DNA from: Acidobacteriaceae bacterium
GTDB taxonomy: Bacteria > Acidobacteriota > Terriglobia > Terriglobales > Acidobacteriaceae
Reading direction: 5' to 3'
Assembly (NCBI GenBank): GCA_903642265.1
Contig: CAHJWN010000023.1
Coordinates: 1 to 49,759 of the forward strand
Length of the DNA: 49,759 nt
The translations under genes and the position numbers were made by a program. Shown here piece by piece: positions 32,686 through 41,977 of this stretch. The notes beneath the pieces are model-generated. The model was not told the origin of the DNA. It saw nothing but the letters and a program-made list of their open reading frames with translations, and made no database searches. The first letter of the stretch is position 1, and the number at the start of each line of letters is the position of its first letter.

Positions 32686-35676
32686 ATGGCTACTCAAAAG
32701 AACTCCACCAAGCCCCCCATCTATCTCCTCGATTCGATGGCCTTCATCTTCCGCGCGTACCACGCGATGCAGCGCCAGCGCCCGATGTCGACACGCACCG
32801 GAATCCCCACCGCCGCGACCTATGTCTTCGTCAACATGATCAACAAGCTGCGCAAGGATTTTTCACCCCTCTACCTCGCAGCTATCTACGACGTCGGCGC
32901 GCCAGTCCACCGCAACGAGCTCGCCACCCAGCTTAAAGACGTGCAGAAGTTCAACATCAAGACCCAGGCTTTCGAGACCATCGAGTATGGCGGCTACAAG
33001 GCCAATCGTGTCGAGACGCCACCCGACCTTATCCAGCAGCAGCCCTACATTCGCCGAGCTCTCGAGGCCTTCCGCATTCCGATCCTCTACTACGAGGGCT
33101 TCGAGGCTGACGACGTTATCGGCACCCTCTCGCACAAGCTCGCCGCCCTCGGCCACCACGTCTATGTCGTCTCCTCCGACAAGGACATGATGCAGCTCGT
33201 CACCGAGAACGTCAGCATTCTCAACCCCACCAAGGACAACCTGATTCTCGATCCCGCCGGCGTCGAGTCAATCCTCGGCGTGCCCCCCGAGCGCGTCATC
33301 GACGTCATGGCCCTGCGCGGCGACTCTATCGACAACATTCCGGGCGCTCCGGGCATCGGCGACAAGGGCTCCATCGACCTCATCAAAGAATTCGGCACCG
33401 TTGAGGCCGCGCTCGATCGCGCCGACGAAGTCAAGAAGAAGACCTACCGCGAGTCCCTACAAAATAACCGCGACAACATCCTTCTCTCAAAGGAACTCGT
33501 CACCATCCACACCGAAGTGCCCATCGACTTCTCGATCGAAGCCATGCGCACCCAGCCTGTCGACAACGCGGCCTGCCGCGCCCTCTTTTCAGAGCTCGAA
33601 TTCACCACGCTCCTTAAAGAACTCGCCCCGTCCATCGACAACACCGTCATCGCATACGACCTGAAACCCACGCAGCGTCAGATCGATCAGCTGATCGCCA
33701 CAGCTCGCTCGATCGACTCCGTGACTGGCAAACCGCATGGCCTCTCGATCGCCATCTTCGAAGACGCCACCGCTCTCTCCGAAGAGATTGCCGCCACGGA
33801 CGATGCCACCGATTCCGAAGTTATCGCTGAACCCGAACCACCCCCGGCCGAGACCATGTCCCTCTTCGGCCCCCCCGAACCACCTACAGAGTTGGGTGGC
33901 CCACATCTCGCCTCTGAGATATGTATTCCGGAAGCGCCACAGGATCCCGCTTGCCGCATCGGCCTCGCCGGCTCAATCGATGCCGCCATCGAAGTCTCGC
34001 TCGACACACCCGGCATCAAGGAAGCCCTTGCAGACCCAACGCTCCCGAAAGATCTCCACGACCTCAAAGCTGTGCTTCGCGCCCTTGCGCCACACGATGT
34101 TCCACTTGGCGGCGTTCGCGACGACGTGATGCTCCTCAGTTACCTCGTCAACCCGACCCACGGGTCCCACACCCTGCCAGACATCGCAGCCCGCACTACC
34201 AGCCGCGCCCTGATCCACCAGTTCACCAAGCTGAACCCATCCGACCCAAATCGTCTCCCAGAAGCCGCCGCCGCCATCGCGCGTCTCGCCATAGCGCTCA
34301 CAACGCAGGTGGTGGAAGCCGGCACCTTCGAGCACCACATTCCCAAGGACGAGCCATCGCTCGGAGGCGCCGTCACCCCAGAGATGCTCTTCCAGCAGAC
34401 ACCCACGCGCCGCGAAGATGTCTCGCCCCTTACCCACGTCTACAACACCATCGACCTGCCACTCGTCCCGGTCCTCCTCCGCATGGAACAGGCCGGCGTC
34501 CGCGTCGACTCGCAGGTCCTCCGGGACCTCTCCAGCCGCCTCTCCATTGACATCGACAACCTCGCCGAGCGCATCTACGCCCTCGCCGGCGAGACTATGG
34601 GCCTCGACGGGCCGCACCGTTTCAACATCGGCTCGCCCAAGCAGCTGGGCGACGTCCTGTTCAACAAGATGATGCTCCCCAAGCCTATGAAGTATGGCAA
34701 GGGAAAAGTCGTTTCCACTGCCCAGGACATCCTCGAAGAATTGGCCGAGCACCATGCCGCGCCCGCCCTTGTTCTCGAGTACCGCCAGATGTCCAAGCTC
34801 CGCAGCAACTACACCGACCAACTCCCCACCCTCGCCGACTCCGAAGGCCGCGTCCACACCACCTTCAACCAGGTCGGCACGGCCACGGGTCGTCTCTCCT
34901 CAACCAACCCGAACCTGCAGAACATCCCTATTCGCACCGCTCTTGGCCGCGAGATCCGCACCGCGTTTATCCCGGCGCCCGGCAACCTGCTCATGTCCGC
35001 CGACTACTCGCAGATCGAGCTCCGCCTCATGGCCCACTTCTCGCAGGACCCACTCCTGCTCAACGCCTATCGCACCGACCAGGACATCCACACGCTCACT
35101 GCCGCTGAGGTCTTCGGCGTAGATCCCGCCACCATGTCGAAAGAGACCCGCGCCCGCGCCAAGGCTGTCAACTTCGGCATCGTCTACGGGATCAGTCCCT
35201 TCGGGCTCGCCGCCCAGCTCAACATTGACCAGAAGGAAGCGAAGCTCTACATCGAGACCTATTTCGACCGCTACAAGGGCGTTCGTACCTTCATCGATCA
35301 GACCCTCGAGACAGTTCGCCGCGACGGCGCCGTCAAGACGCACTTCGGCCGCATTCGCCCCATCCCGGACATCCAGTCCCGGAACCCGAACATGCGCGGT
35401 TTTGCGGAGCGTACCGCCGTCAACACCCCACTCCAGGGCACGGCTGCCGACCTGATCAAGCTCGCCATGATCGCCCTTGATCGCATCATGATAGAGCGCA
35501 AGTATCGCTCCAGGATGACCCTCCAGGTCCACGACGAACTCCTCTTCGACGTCGTCCCCGAAGAGGCCGAAGAGCTCCGCACCCTCGTCAAGCAGGAGAT
35601 GGAACACGTCGCCGAGTTTTCCATCCCCATCATCGCCGACGTCGGCCTCGGTCAAAACTGGCGCGACATCAAGTAA
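32686..35676 (+). CDS. polA: DNA polymerase I
   Basis: A 996-residue enzyme from the ATG at 32686. The N-terminal 5'-3' exonuclease domain starts PPIYLLDSMAFIFRAYHAM and includes YEGFEADDVIGTL, SSDKDMMQLV and ALRGDSIDNIPGAPGIGDKG. The central region shows only HDLKAVLRAL and DDVMLLSYLVNP of a 3'-5' exonuclease fold; the DxE motif is not visible, so proofreading is probably lost. The polymerase domain has motif A SADYSQIELR (Asp773), motif B RAKAVNFGIVYG, and motif C VHDELLFDV (Asp950). An extra linker at about residues 400-425 carries a repeat-derived insert. It replaces primers and fills gaps. The -10-like TATCCT precedes the start. Confidence 0.96.
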   Translation: MATQKNSTKPPIYLLDSMAFIFRAYHAMQRQRPMSTRTGIPTAATYVFVNMINKLRKDFSPLYLAAIYDVGAPVHRNELATQLKDVQKFNIKTQAFETIEYGGYKANRVETPPDLIQQQPYIRRALEAFRIPILYYEGFEADDVIGTLSHKLAALGHHVYVVSSDKDMMQLVTENVSILNPTKDNLILDPAGVESILGVPPERVIDVMALRGDSIDNIPGAPGIGDKGSIDLIKEFGTVEAALDRADEVKKKTYRESLQNNRDNILLSKELVTIHTEVPIDFSIEAMRTQPVDNAACRALFSELEFTTLLKELAPSIDNTVIAYDLKPTQRQIDQLIATARSIDSVTGKPHGLSIAIFEDATALSEEIAATDDATDSEVIAEPEPPPAETMSLFGPPEPPTELGGPHLASEICIPEAPQDPACRIGLAGSIDAAIEVSLDTPGIKEALADPTLPKDLHDLKAVLRALAPHDVPLGGVRDDVMLLSYLVNPTHGSHTLPDIAARTTSRALIHQFTKLNPSDPNRLPEAAAAIARLAIALTTQVVEAGTFEHHIPKDEPSLGGAVTPEMLFQQTPTRREDVSPLTHVYNTIDLPLVPVLLRMEQAGVRVDSQVLRDLSSRLSIDIDNLAERIYALAGETMGLDGPHRFNIGSPKQLGDVLFNKMMLPKPMKYGKGKVVSTAQDILEELAEHHAAPALVLEYRQMSKLRSNYTDQLPTLADSEGRVHTTFNQVGTATGRLSSTNPNLQNIPIRTALGREIRTAFIPAPGNLLMSADYSQIELRLMAHFSQDPLLLNAYRTDQDIHTLTAAEVFGVDPATMSKETRARAKAVNFGIVYGISPFGLAAQLNIDQKEAKLYIETYFDRYKGVRTFIDQTLETVRRDGAVKTHFGRIRPIPDIQSRNPNMRGFAERTAVNTPLQGTAADLIKLAMIALDRIMIERKYRSRMTLQVHDELLFDVVPEEAEELRTLVKQEMEHVAEFSIPIIADVGLGQNWRDIK
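33894..33923 (+). repeat. Stem-loop repeat, copy B (inside polA)
   Basis: A 30-base element within the polA linker, encoding GGPHLASEI. It matches copy A (30432-30461) at 23 of 30 positions without gaps and keeps the same ATCTC/GAGAT arms. It lies between the exonuclease-like and polymerase parts. Confidence 0.6.
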
Positions 35677-36166
35677 CTCAAGAAGCCGGAAGCGTCCTTC
35701 GAAACAGTCCTCTGCACGAAGCTGGCATCGCGCAAAATGCGAGCGCCTTCAATCCGCACTCGAGCTTTCCCAGCCAACCCGTTGTGCAAAGGAAGAATGC
35801 TTTTACTCCTGAGCCATCGACGCAGAGTCGGCCCCCGTCACCTGAAAGTTGCACCCTTGTCTCATGACTTTGGTCATATGTTCCCCAGGCAGAACAGGTA
35901 GGCTGTATAAGAGTTGCTGACAGAACCGAAAGTCAGTAGCATGAGCGTCATAGAAGAAACATCAGGGACGAAACATCAGTTCCGGCCGTTGCTTTGGCTT
36001 CTGCGAAGACGTTTTAGGTGCCTCAATGTGCGACACCTCTGACATCGCTTTGCAGTCTGACGATCAGATGAGCAAGCAAGTCTGTAGCCTTGACGCCATC
36101 CGCAATATCCAGATGACTAAAGTTCAGAAACAAGTACACCAGTTGTAAGACTTCGAGAGGAACTGA
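35677..36166. other. 490-base gene-free stretch after polA
   Basis: No convincing coding sequence. GAAACATCAG occurs at 35956-35965 and again at 35970-35979 with a 14-base period. CTGTATAAGA near 35902 could hold a -10-like TATAAG. AGAGGAACTGA just before 36167 is the ribosome binding site of the next gene. Confidence 0.45.
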
Positions 36167-36652
36167 ATGCACCGGCAAAAGGCCTACTTCGTTAAATATT
36201 TTGTGGCAATCCTGTTGGCCATGACCGCCGGTTCTGTTGCCCATGCCGCTTGCCAGGTTGAAGGCCCAACTCTCGAAGAAACCGCCAAGTATCTCACCGA
36301 TGCAGGCAAGTCGACCGTTCCGACCTTTGCGCTGACCTACAATGTCCAGTCTGGAATGATCAATATCGACTCCGGCTTCAAGCAATCTGTGCCTGTCTAT
36401 CTGCTCGATTGCTCGACCTTCCTGGTTGGCGGCCATCCACCCAGCATTGTCCGTGTCTGGTGCAAGGACAACGTCCAGTGCGTCAACAAGGTTCAGAAGA
36501 CCGGCGACCCATTCACTGAGGCCGCCCTGCACGTCTACTACGAAGGCGATGACGAGCACGCCCTTCGCGTGGCCCGCGCCCTCTCGCATTTCGTCTATCT
36601 TCTACAGATTCAGCACGACGAAACAAGGGACCCCTTCTCCACCAAACGCTGA
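36167..36652 (+). CDS. Secreted protein of unknown function
   Basis: A 161-residue protein with a signal peptide (YFVAILLAMTAGSVAHAAC, cleavage near residue 28; the Cys that follows could be mature residue 1). The mature part includes DAGKSTVPTFALTYNVQSG, four cysteines (the first near residue 29, DCSTF, VWCKDN, VQCVNK) likely to form disulfides, and a C-terminal helical part (EHALRVARALSHFVYLLQIQ). I do not recognise a family. It stands alone, with a good ribosome binding site and a hairpin downstream. Coding status is supported by signal peptide, frame and composition. Confidence 0.6.
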   Translation: MHRQKAYFVKYFVAILLAMTAGSVAHAACQVEGPTLEETAKYLTDAGKSTVPTFALTYNVQSGMINIDSGFKQSVPVYLLDCSTFLVGGHPPSIVRVWCKDNVQCVNKVQKTGDPFTEAALHVYYEGDDEHALRVARALSHFVYLLQIQHDETRDPFSTKR

Positions 36653-36702
36653 CGGACTAACGTTGCCTTTTAGGTGAAGCCCAAGGATCTGTCTAGCCAG
36701 GT

Positions 36703-36739
36703 GCCCATCTTCGCGCAAGTTAAACGCGCAAAGATGGGC
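36703..36739. terminator. Strong stem-loop between convergent genes
   Basis: GCCCATCTT (36703-36711) pairs with AAGATGGGC (36731-36739), extended inward by GCGC (36713-36716) with GCGC (36726-36729) after a one-base mismatch, and a nine-base loop. There is no long T-run. It lies 50 bases after the secreted protein gene and 44 bases before the end of the M1 peptidase gene on the other strand. Confidence 0.6.
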
Positions 36740-36782
36740 GTCATGCGTAAGGCCATCGCTTCTACCCATTGGATTTCGGCCG

Positions 36783-38417
36783 CTACTCTTTACTGACATC
36801 CACATAGTACAAATCAGTCGCCACCCCAAACTCTTCTTTTCCGAGCGACGTCTTCATCGTCTGCCACTCCTCGGTCGGCTTGATGGTTTGCCATGCCTCC
36901 GGGTTGCCGACCTTCACCGGCATCGCAAACCCCTGCACGTCTACCTTCCACCGATAGCTGACCGACCTCGGCTGGAACTTCAGCTCCAGGGTAGGCAGCG
37001 CCATATGCCGCAGGTACTGGTTGAAGATTGGAGTCAGGTCCATGCCCGTGTGGGCATTGAAGTAGTTCACCACATCTTCGGTCAGGATGTTCCTGTACTT
37101 GAATTCCTGGTAGAACCCGTGGATGAGCGCAAACCACTTTGCATCGTCGTCCACCACGCTGCGAAGCGTGTTGATCATCAACGCGCCCCTGAAGTACTGG
37201 TCCTGGGTTGGCTGCTGATTGGTACCATGCACCGTCTTACCATCGACATCTGAGACAAGGATTGGCCTGTCCTTCTTCAGGTGCGTTTTCAGACCATTCA
37301 AGTATCTGATTGCATCCGGCTTGCCATAAAGATATTCAACATAGAGTCCTTCCATGTAAGTTGTCCATCCTTCATGGATCCACATGTCGGACATGTCCGC
37401 CGCCGTGACGGAATTCCCAAACCACTCATGTCCACTCTCATGAATGATGATGAAGTCGAACTTCTTGCTGATTCCAACTCCCGCCCAGTCGCGCCCCAGG
37501 TAGCCGTTCTCATACTTGTTTCCGTAGGCTACAGCGCTTTGATGTTCCATTCCCAGATAAGGCACCTCGACTAACTTGTACCCATCTTTGATAAATGGAT
37601 ATTCTCCGAAATAATGCTGGTAAGCCTGCATCATCGGCTTTACCTGCGCGAACTGCACCCTGGCTTTGGCCAGATTCTCCGGCAGCACATAGTAATCGAG
37701 CGGCAATTTGCCAAGCTTGTCTGAAAAATGCACGTAGCTGGCGATATTCAAGGCGACGTCATAGCTATTGATTGGATAATGCACGTTCCAGTCCCACTCG
37801 GTGTACCCGTCGCCAAGGTCCTTCTTCCCGGCAAATTTTCCGTTTGAAACATCCATTAAGCCATTTGGCACCGCGACCCGCAGCCGCATGGACTTTACCT
37901 CGTCTCGCCATTGGTCTTTGTTTGGCCACCAGATACTCGCCCCATCGTCTTCGCACGATGTCGTAATCCAGTCCCGCCCTGCGGGATCTTTCTTAAACGT
38001 CAACCCACCGAACCGACCTATTTCTTTTGGATACCCGGAATATGAAAACTCGACCGAGTACGTCTTGCCTTGCTTCAGCGTCTTCGGAAAGTCCAGGAAT
38101 ACCGCTCCGGAATCGCGTTCGTACTTGAGTTCCTTGTTCCCGAACAGGATCTTGTCTACCTTCAACATCTCGCTTAGGTCGAGCTGAATGCGTGTCCCAT
38201 CGCGCAGCATCCTGAACTTGATAATGTTTTTCCCGCTGAGGAACTTCTTTGCCGGATCGACCCGCACCGCGAGGTCATAACTCAGTAAATCGTTGTTCGC
38301 CCGCAGTTCCCCGTATCCACCTCGCAGCAGATCCGCGTGCGTCGGAGCAGCGTCCTTCTGGCCCCACGCCAGACCCATACCCAGTGCAATCACCGCTACC
38401 ACGCCACAGACTCTCAT
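36783..38417 (-). CDS. M1-family zinc metallopeptidase
   Basis: A 544-residue exported peptidase. The signal peptide is VCGVVAVIALGMGLAWG. The zinc site HESGHEWFGNSVTAADMSDMWIHE has HExxH near residue 325 and a Glu 18 residues on. The substrate-binding GxMEN-type motif is present as LGMEHQSAVAY. The N-terminal domain is the usual M1 beta-sandwich (DLAVRVDPAKKFLSGKNIIK). It trims N-terminal residues from peptides, here probably in the periplasm. It is the last of three minus-strand genes with 27- and 24-base gaps, after two metallo-beta-lactamase-fold proteins. The C-terminal ARM-like domain of larger M1 enzymes is missing. Confidence 0.9.
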   Translation of the reverse strand: MRVCGVVAVIALGMGLAWGQKDAAPTHADLLRGGYGELRANNDLLSYDLAVRVDPAKKFLSGKNIIKFRMLRDGTRIQLDLSEMLKVDKILFGNKELKYERDSGAVFLDFPKTLKQGKTYSVEFSYSGYPKEIGRFGGLTFKKDPAGRDWITTSCEDDGASIWWPNKDQWRDEVKSMRLRVAVPNGLMDVSNGKFAGKKDLGDGYTEWDWNVHYPINSYDVALNIASYVHFSDKLGKLPLDYYVLPENLAKARVQFAQVKPMMQAYQHYFGEYPFIKDGYKLVEVPYLGMEHQSAVAYGNKYENGYLGRDWAGVGISKKFDFIIIHESGHEWFGNSVTAADMSDMWIHEGWTTYMEGLYVEYLYGKPDAIRYLNGLKTHLKKDRPILVSDVDGKTVHGTNQQPTQDQYFRGALMINTLRSVVDDDAKWFALIHGFYQEFKYRNILTEDVVNYFNAHTGMDLTPIFNQYLRHMALPTLELKFQPRSVSYRWKVDVQGFAMPVKVGNPEAWQTIKPTEEWQTMKTSLGKEEFGVATDLYYVDVSKE

Positions 38418-38444
38418 GCACCTAGCCTATCGCGACCGGCGCAC

Positions 38445-39449
38445 CTAGTCATAGGCATAAGGGTTGCGATCGACGGTGGTTTGCCCGCGCGTCTGGTTGC
38501 AAAGGAAGACCGATCCCGTAAAGTAAATTCCGGGCTTGCTCACCGTCTTTGCCACCTCATAGGCATGCCTCAACTCCGCCACAGTCAATTGCATCGGGGC
38601 TTCATCCGGCTGCCAGGTAATGCCATATGGATAATCCACTCCCGTCCTGCTTATCTCCACATGGCAACCCACAACGTGAGACACATTGTGGGTCTCTAGA
38701 AACTTCATCAACCGCTCCATGCTCGCGTACCACTTGTCCCAGTACGTGATGTAGCACCTGCCGCGATAAAACATATCGCCAGTAAATAAAATCTGCGTCG
38801 AAGTATCGTAATAAGCAAACTCGGATTCGACATGCCCTGGACTGCCCCAGACCAGGATCGTCCTTCCTCCCAGGTCCAGCTCGACGCGTTCCTCTGGATA
38901 GTTCCGCATGCCCCAGAAGCCAATCATCTCTTCGTGTGTCAGTCCCATGCATCGTGTATTCGGCCGATCGTAGAATTGCGCGATCCCCGCATAGTGGTCG
39001 TCATGCAGGTGCGTGAAGCTCAGTAGGAGTTCCATGTCCTCAACCCTGCGACCATTGCGCTTACACCATTCAGTGATACAGCGATCTACAACGTCCCGCA
39101 GCGGCCAGTCGGACCGCAGTTGTGTATATCCCTGGTCGATCATCAGGATCCGGCTATTGCCGAAGTACAGATGTAAGAAGGGTGCTTCGTAGCTGTATGC
39201 CTTGTTCTGGCGCAGAAACGCCGTGTGCTCGTTGTACCAGTGCACCTGCACCGGAGGGTCCTGGTTGTCCATGCACGAGCTGGATCCACAGATCCACTTA
39301 TCAGGAAAACTCCCGGGGGCCGGGACCTTTACCGCAAAATCGATATGTTGATAGCTCGCCGCCGACGGCTCTTCGAAAGACATCGCCGCGGCAACTGTCG
39401 GAACAACAACCGACACGATAGGTAACGCCAGAAATGCTCTCCGGTCCAT
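38445..39449 (-). CDS. Metallo-beta-lactamase-fold hydrolase, complete zinc motif
   Basis: A 334-residue exported MBL-fold protein. The start MDRRAFLALPIVSVVVPTVAA has a twin-arginine-like signal. The HxHxDH motif THLHDDH has His147, His149, Asp151 and His152. Later zinc ligands are the His of PGHVESEFAYYD, the Asp of GDMFYRG and the His of VGCHVEISRTG. This is the typical binuclear zinc hydrolase set. The substrate is unknown. It is a paralogue of the next gene upstream (39474-40550): both share YNEHTAFLR/YNEDTYILR, APFLHLYFGNSR/APFTYLLFGNER and the C-terminal GCHVE/GGHVE site. A shared operon with the M1 peptidase is likely. Confidence 0.85.
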   Translation of the reverse strand: MDRRAFLALPIVSVVVPTVAAAMSFEEPSAASYQHIDFAVKVPAPGSFPDKWICGSSSCMDNQDPPVQVHWYNEHTAFLRQNKAYSYEAPFLHLYFGNSRILMIDQGYTQLRSDWPLRDVVDRCITEWCKRNGRRVEDMELLLSFTHLHDDHYAGIAQFYDRPNTRCMGLTHEEMIGFWGMRNYPEERVELDLGGRTILVWGSPGHVESEFAYYDTSTQILFTGDMFYRGRCYITYWDKWYASMERLMKFLETHNVSHVVGCHVEISRTGVDYPYGITWQPDEAPMQLTVAELRHAYEVAKTVSKPGIYFTGSVFLCNQTRGQTTVDRNPYAYD

Positions 39450-39473
39450 GAAATTCCTTTCGAATAGAAACAG

Positions 39474-40550
39474 TTATGGCAGCCAGAAAGGAACGGGGAT
39501 GTCCGGCATATCCTTGGATGTCCGATACACTTCCTCATCCGGTCCAACCCGGTTCAGCAGAATGAAGTCCACGCGGAACACGACTGTTTCTTTTCCAACA
39601 ATCCCGCTTGCAGAGGTCAGCGCCTCCTCGATCACCGGTGTCTCTAACTGCAGCAGGTGTTCGAACGGCCTGTAGTTGGCAAATCTCGGGTAGGCCCTGC
39701 CCGGCACGAACATCATCTCTACATGGCCACCCATCACCCACTTGACCGGATGCGTCTCGGTCCACTTCTTCAGGATGGTCAGTGATGCTACATAATCGCG
39801 ATCGTTCGCAATCTGTATCCGCCCCGGATATAGCAAGTCCCCTGTATAAAGAAATCCGTTGTAGGTGTCATAGAAGGTCACACCATCGCGGTGAGTTCCC
39901 GGCGTACTGATTACCTCGATCAACCTTCCACCCAGGTCAATCCGTCCGGTCCCCGAACTTATCTCGTAAAACGCCTTTGCCGCTGCGACCTCCATCGGAG
40001 CCAGGGTCGTCGCCGCTCGCCCCGCAAACTGCCCGCGCCCCTGGTTTTGCGCCACATCTTCGCCCGAGGTCAGCACCACCGTCAGCGGTATCGACCGCCG
40101 CCTGCGCATCGCACACCATCGCGCCACAATCTTGTCCACCGTCGCCCGCAGTGGATAGAACTCCGCTTCCGCAGTCGCTCCCGTGTCGATCAGCAGCGCG
40201 CGTTCGTTCCCAAACAGCAGGTACGTAAACGGAGCCTCCCAATGCACGCACGGGTTCTCTCGCAGGATGTATGTGTCCTCGTTGTAAGCAATCACCTGCA
40301 CTCGCGGGTCGGTGTTGGTCGCCGCGACCACCGACCCATGTATCCATCGCAGCGCAATGTCTCCCGGCGCTGCGCTGTTCGAAGCATAGTCATGTATGAC
40401 TGGCCCGGCAGCGTGCAGCGGCAGACAGGAGTCCGTGTTCTTTGCGCCCACCGGGTTTTCTGCCAGCGTTGGATCGCCGTTGGGATGTAACTTCGGCACC
40501 AGAGAAACCGGGGCCGGGGTGGCGGGTGCAGCAGTCTCTTGCGAAGGCAT
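39474..40550 (-). CDS. Metallo-beta-lactamase-fold paralogue lacking the HxHxDH motif
   Basis: A 358-residue paralogue of the gene downstream. Where that protein has THLHDDH, this one has TSGEDVA, so all four ligands of the first zinc motif are replaced (His to Ser, His to Glu, Asp to Val, His to Ala). Later fold elements persist: PGTHRDGVTFYD, LYTGDLLYPG and VMGGHVEMM. A Pro/Ala-rich N-terminus with no visible signal peptide precedes them. A GAGGAC ribosome binding site lies before the ATG. It is probably catalytically inactive or altered, with a regulatory or substrate-binding role; that is inference. Confidence 0.78.
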   Translation of the reverse strand: MPSQETAAPATPAPVSLVPKLHPNGDPTLAENPVGAKNTDSCLPLHAAGPVIHDYASNSAAPGDIALRWIHGSVVAATNTDPRVQVIAYNEDTYILRENPCVHWEAPFTYLLFGNERALLIDTGATAEAEFYPLRATVDKIVARWCAMRRRRSIPLTVVLTSGEDVAQNQGRGQFAGRAATTLAPMEVAAAKAFYEISSGTGRIDLGGRLIEVISTPGTHRDGVTFYDTYNGFLYTGDLLYPGRIQIANDRDYVASLTILKKWTETHPVKWVMGGHVEMMFVPGRAYPRFANYRPFEHLLQLETPVIEEALTSASGIVGKETVVFRVDFILLNRVGPDEEVYRTSKDMPDIPVPFWLP

Positions 40551-40949
40551 AGTAAGTCCTCAAAGGTAAGAACGGCACGCATACCTGCGCCGCTCAATCA
40601 GACTTAAAGTTGGAGAGGATTCTCTTGGGCAAGTCTATTCCCGCTGCTTACCGTCATGGCGCGACATGGCCACTCGCTATCGGTGACATAACCTGCCTGC
40701 GCCATGACTCTGCCGGTCCCCTGGCGTTTCTTGTTGCGCTGCCGTTGCACTTGCCGTCGCTCATACCGGATCCGCATACCCGTCGCCGCAGCCGGCGCGG
40801 ATTGCGCCTTTTACCCCGAACCGCCTCGCTGATACACTAAAACCTTGCGCCGAACACTCGCGCCTCAGCTTCTCCCAACCCGGCCAGCCTGCTGATTACA
40901 CCGCATCGCCGGGCAATCCTAGAAAGTTTCAAAGGAAGATCAAACTACC
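40551..40949. other. 399-base divergent gene-free region
   Basis: This region separates the MBL paralogue (minus) from the TPR protein (plus) and should hold both promoters. A -35-like TTTTAC (40809-40814) lies 18 bases from a -10-like TACACT (40833-40838), pointing toward the plus-strand gene. A start codon at 40610 opens 76 codons, but the composition does not support a gene. Confidence 0.4.
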
Positions 40950-41696
40950 GTGGATCAGCAGACCAAAGCAGCGCTCAAGCAGGATCACTTCGTCGAAACC
41001 ACCGCGCATGGCCTCTCCTGGGCCAGCCAGAACCGCCGGTCTGTCATCACGACCGTCGTCCTTCTGCTCGCCGTCATCCTCATTGTTGTGGGCGGCTTTG
41101 TCCTCTACAACCATCGTTCCGAGCAGGCGTCCACCGCTTTCGGAGCCGCCATGGCTGCGTACCAGACGCCCATCGCCCAGCCCGGACAGGCTGTTCCTCC
41201 GGGAGTGAAGACGTTTGCCTCAACGCTTGAACGTGCGAAGGCCGCAAACGCGCAGTTCCTCGCCGTTGCCGACAAGTACGGCATGACTCCGGACGGCAAG
41301 CTCTCGCTCTACTTCGCCGGTCTTACCTACATCGAAGCTGGCCAGAACGCTTCGGCAGAAGACACGCTGAAGAAGGTAGCGGGCAGCTGGAACAACGACC
41401 TTGCCTCTTTGGCGCGGCTCGCGCTTGCCCAGCTCTATCGCCAGACCAGCCGCGATCAGCAGGCGATCGAAGTTTACAACCAGCTCACCGCCAAACCTTC
41501 TACAACCGTGCCAGCCGGTCTCGCTCAACTTCAGCTTGCGGAACTCTACGAATCCGAAGGCAAATCCGCGGACGCGAAGAAAATCTATGCCCAGCTCAAG
41601 GACTCAGATGCCAAGGGTGCAGTCGGCCTGATGGCGGCCCAGAAGCTGAATCCCGCGCCCGCAACCCCGGGCGTCGCTCCAGCAGCAGCCCAGTAA
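40950..41696 (+). CDS. TPR-containing membrane protein, YfgM-like
   Basis: A 248-residue protein from a GTG at 40950 with AAAGGAAGATC upstream. Residues about 34-53 (SVITTVVLLLAVILIVVGGFVLY) form the membrane anchor, and the rest carries TPR-like helices: AKAANAQFLAVADKYG, AGLTYIEAGQNASAEDTLKK, LARLALAQLYRQTSRDQQAI and ELYESEGKSADAKKIYAQL. This matches YfgM/ancillary SecYEG-type proteins, which bind unfolded secretory proteins at the outer face of the inner membrane. The C-terminus is an Ala/Pro tail. It has no close operon partners in view. Confidence 0.75.
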   Translation: MDQQTKAALKQDHFVETTAHGLSWASQNRRSVITTVVLLLAVILIVVGGFVLYNHRSEQASTAFGAAMAAYQTPIAQPGQAVPPGVKTFASTLERAKAANAQFLAVADKYGMTPDGKLSLYFAGLTYIEAGQNASAEDTLKKVAGSWNNDLASLARLALAQLYRQTSRDQQAIEVYNQLTAKPSTTVPAGLAQLQLAELYESEGKSADAKKIYAQLKDSDAKGAVGLMAAQKLNPAPATPGVAPAAAQ

Positions 41697-41977
41697 CTCT
41701 AAGCGCCTCTCACATTCCACCAGGAACGTGTCCTTTCGAGCCCAGGCGAAGGACGCCAGTCGGTGGACTGTAGCTCGTGGGATGTAGTTGGTGACTGTAG
41801 GTGGTGGATTGATCCGTGGCTTTCCAGTTGCAGTTTAGTCTGCAGCTTCCCATGGCATCTGCCTGTCGCCGTCATCCGAGGCAGCGGAGATACCGCGCCA
41901 TCAGAATTGTCCGACAATCTTCAACTTAGATCCCGCGCAACAATGTGCCCACCCCGCAGGCAATTTTGGCGCCCGAC
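41697..41977. other. 281-base gene-free stretch between convergent genes, with a hairpin
   Basis: GTCCTTTCG (41730-41738) can pair with CGAAGGAC (41747-41754) apart from one bulged T, about 33 bases after the TPR gene stop. It may terminate or stabilise that message, but has no T-run. A GT-rich sequence (around 41760-41810) with repeated CTGTAG and GTGG words follows. No gene is apparent. Confidence 0.4.

Noticed and set aside
40610..40840. 76-codon plus-strand ORF in the MBL/TPR intergenic region
   Set aside because: No ribosome binding site, Arg/His-rich composition, and no family; it lies in the likely divergent promoter region.
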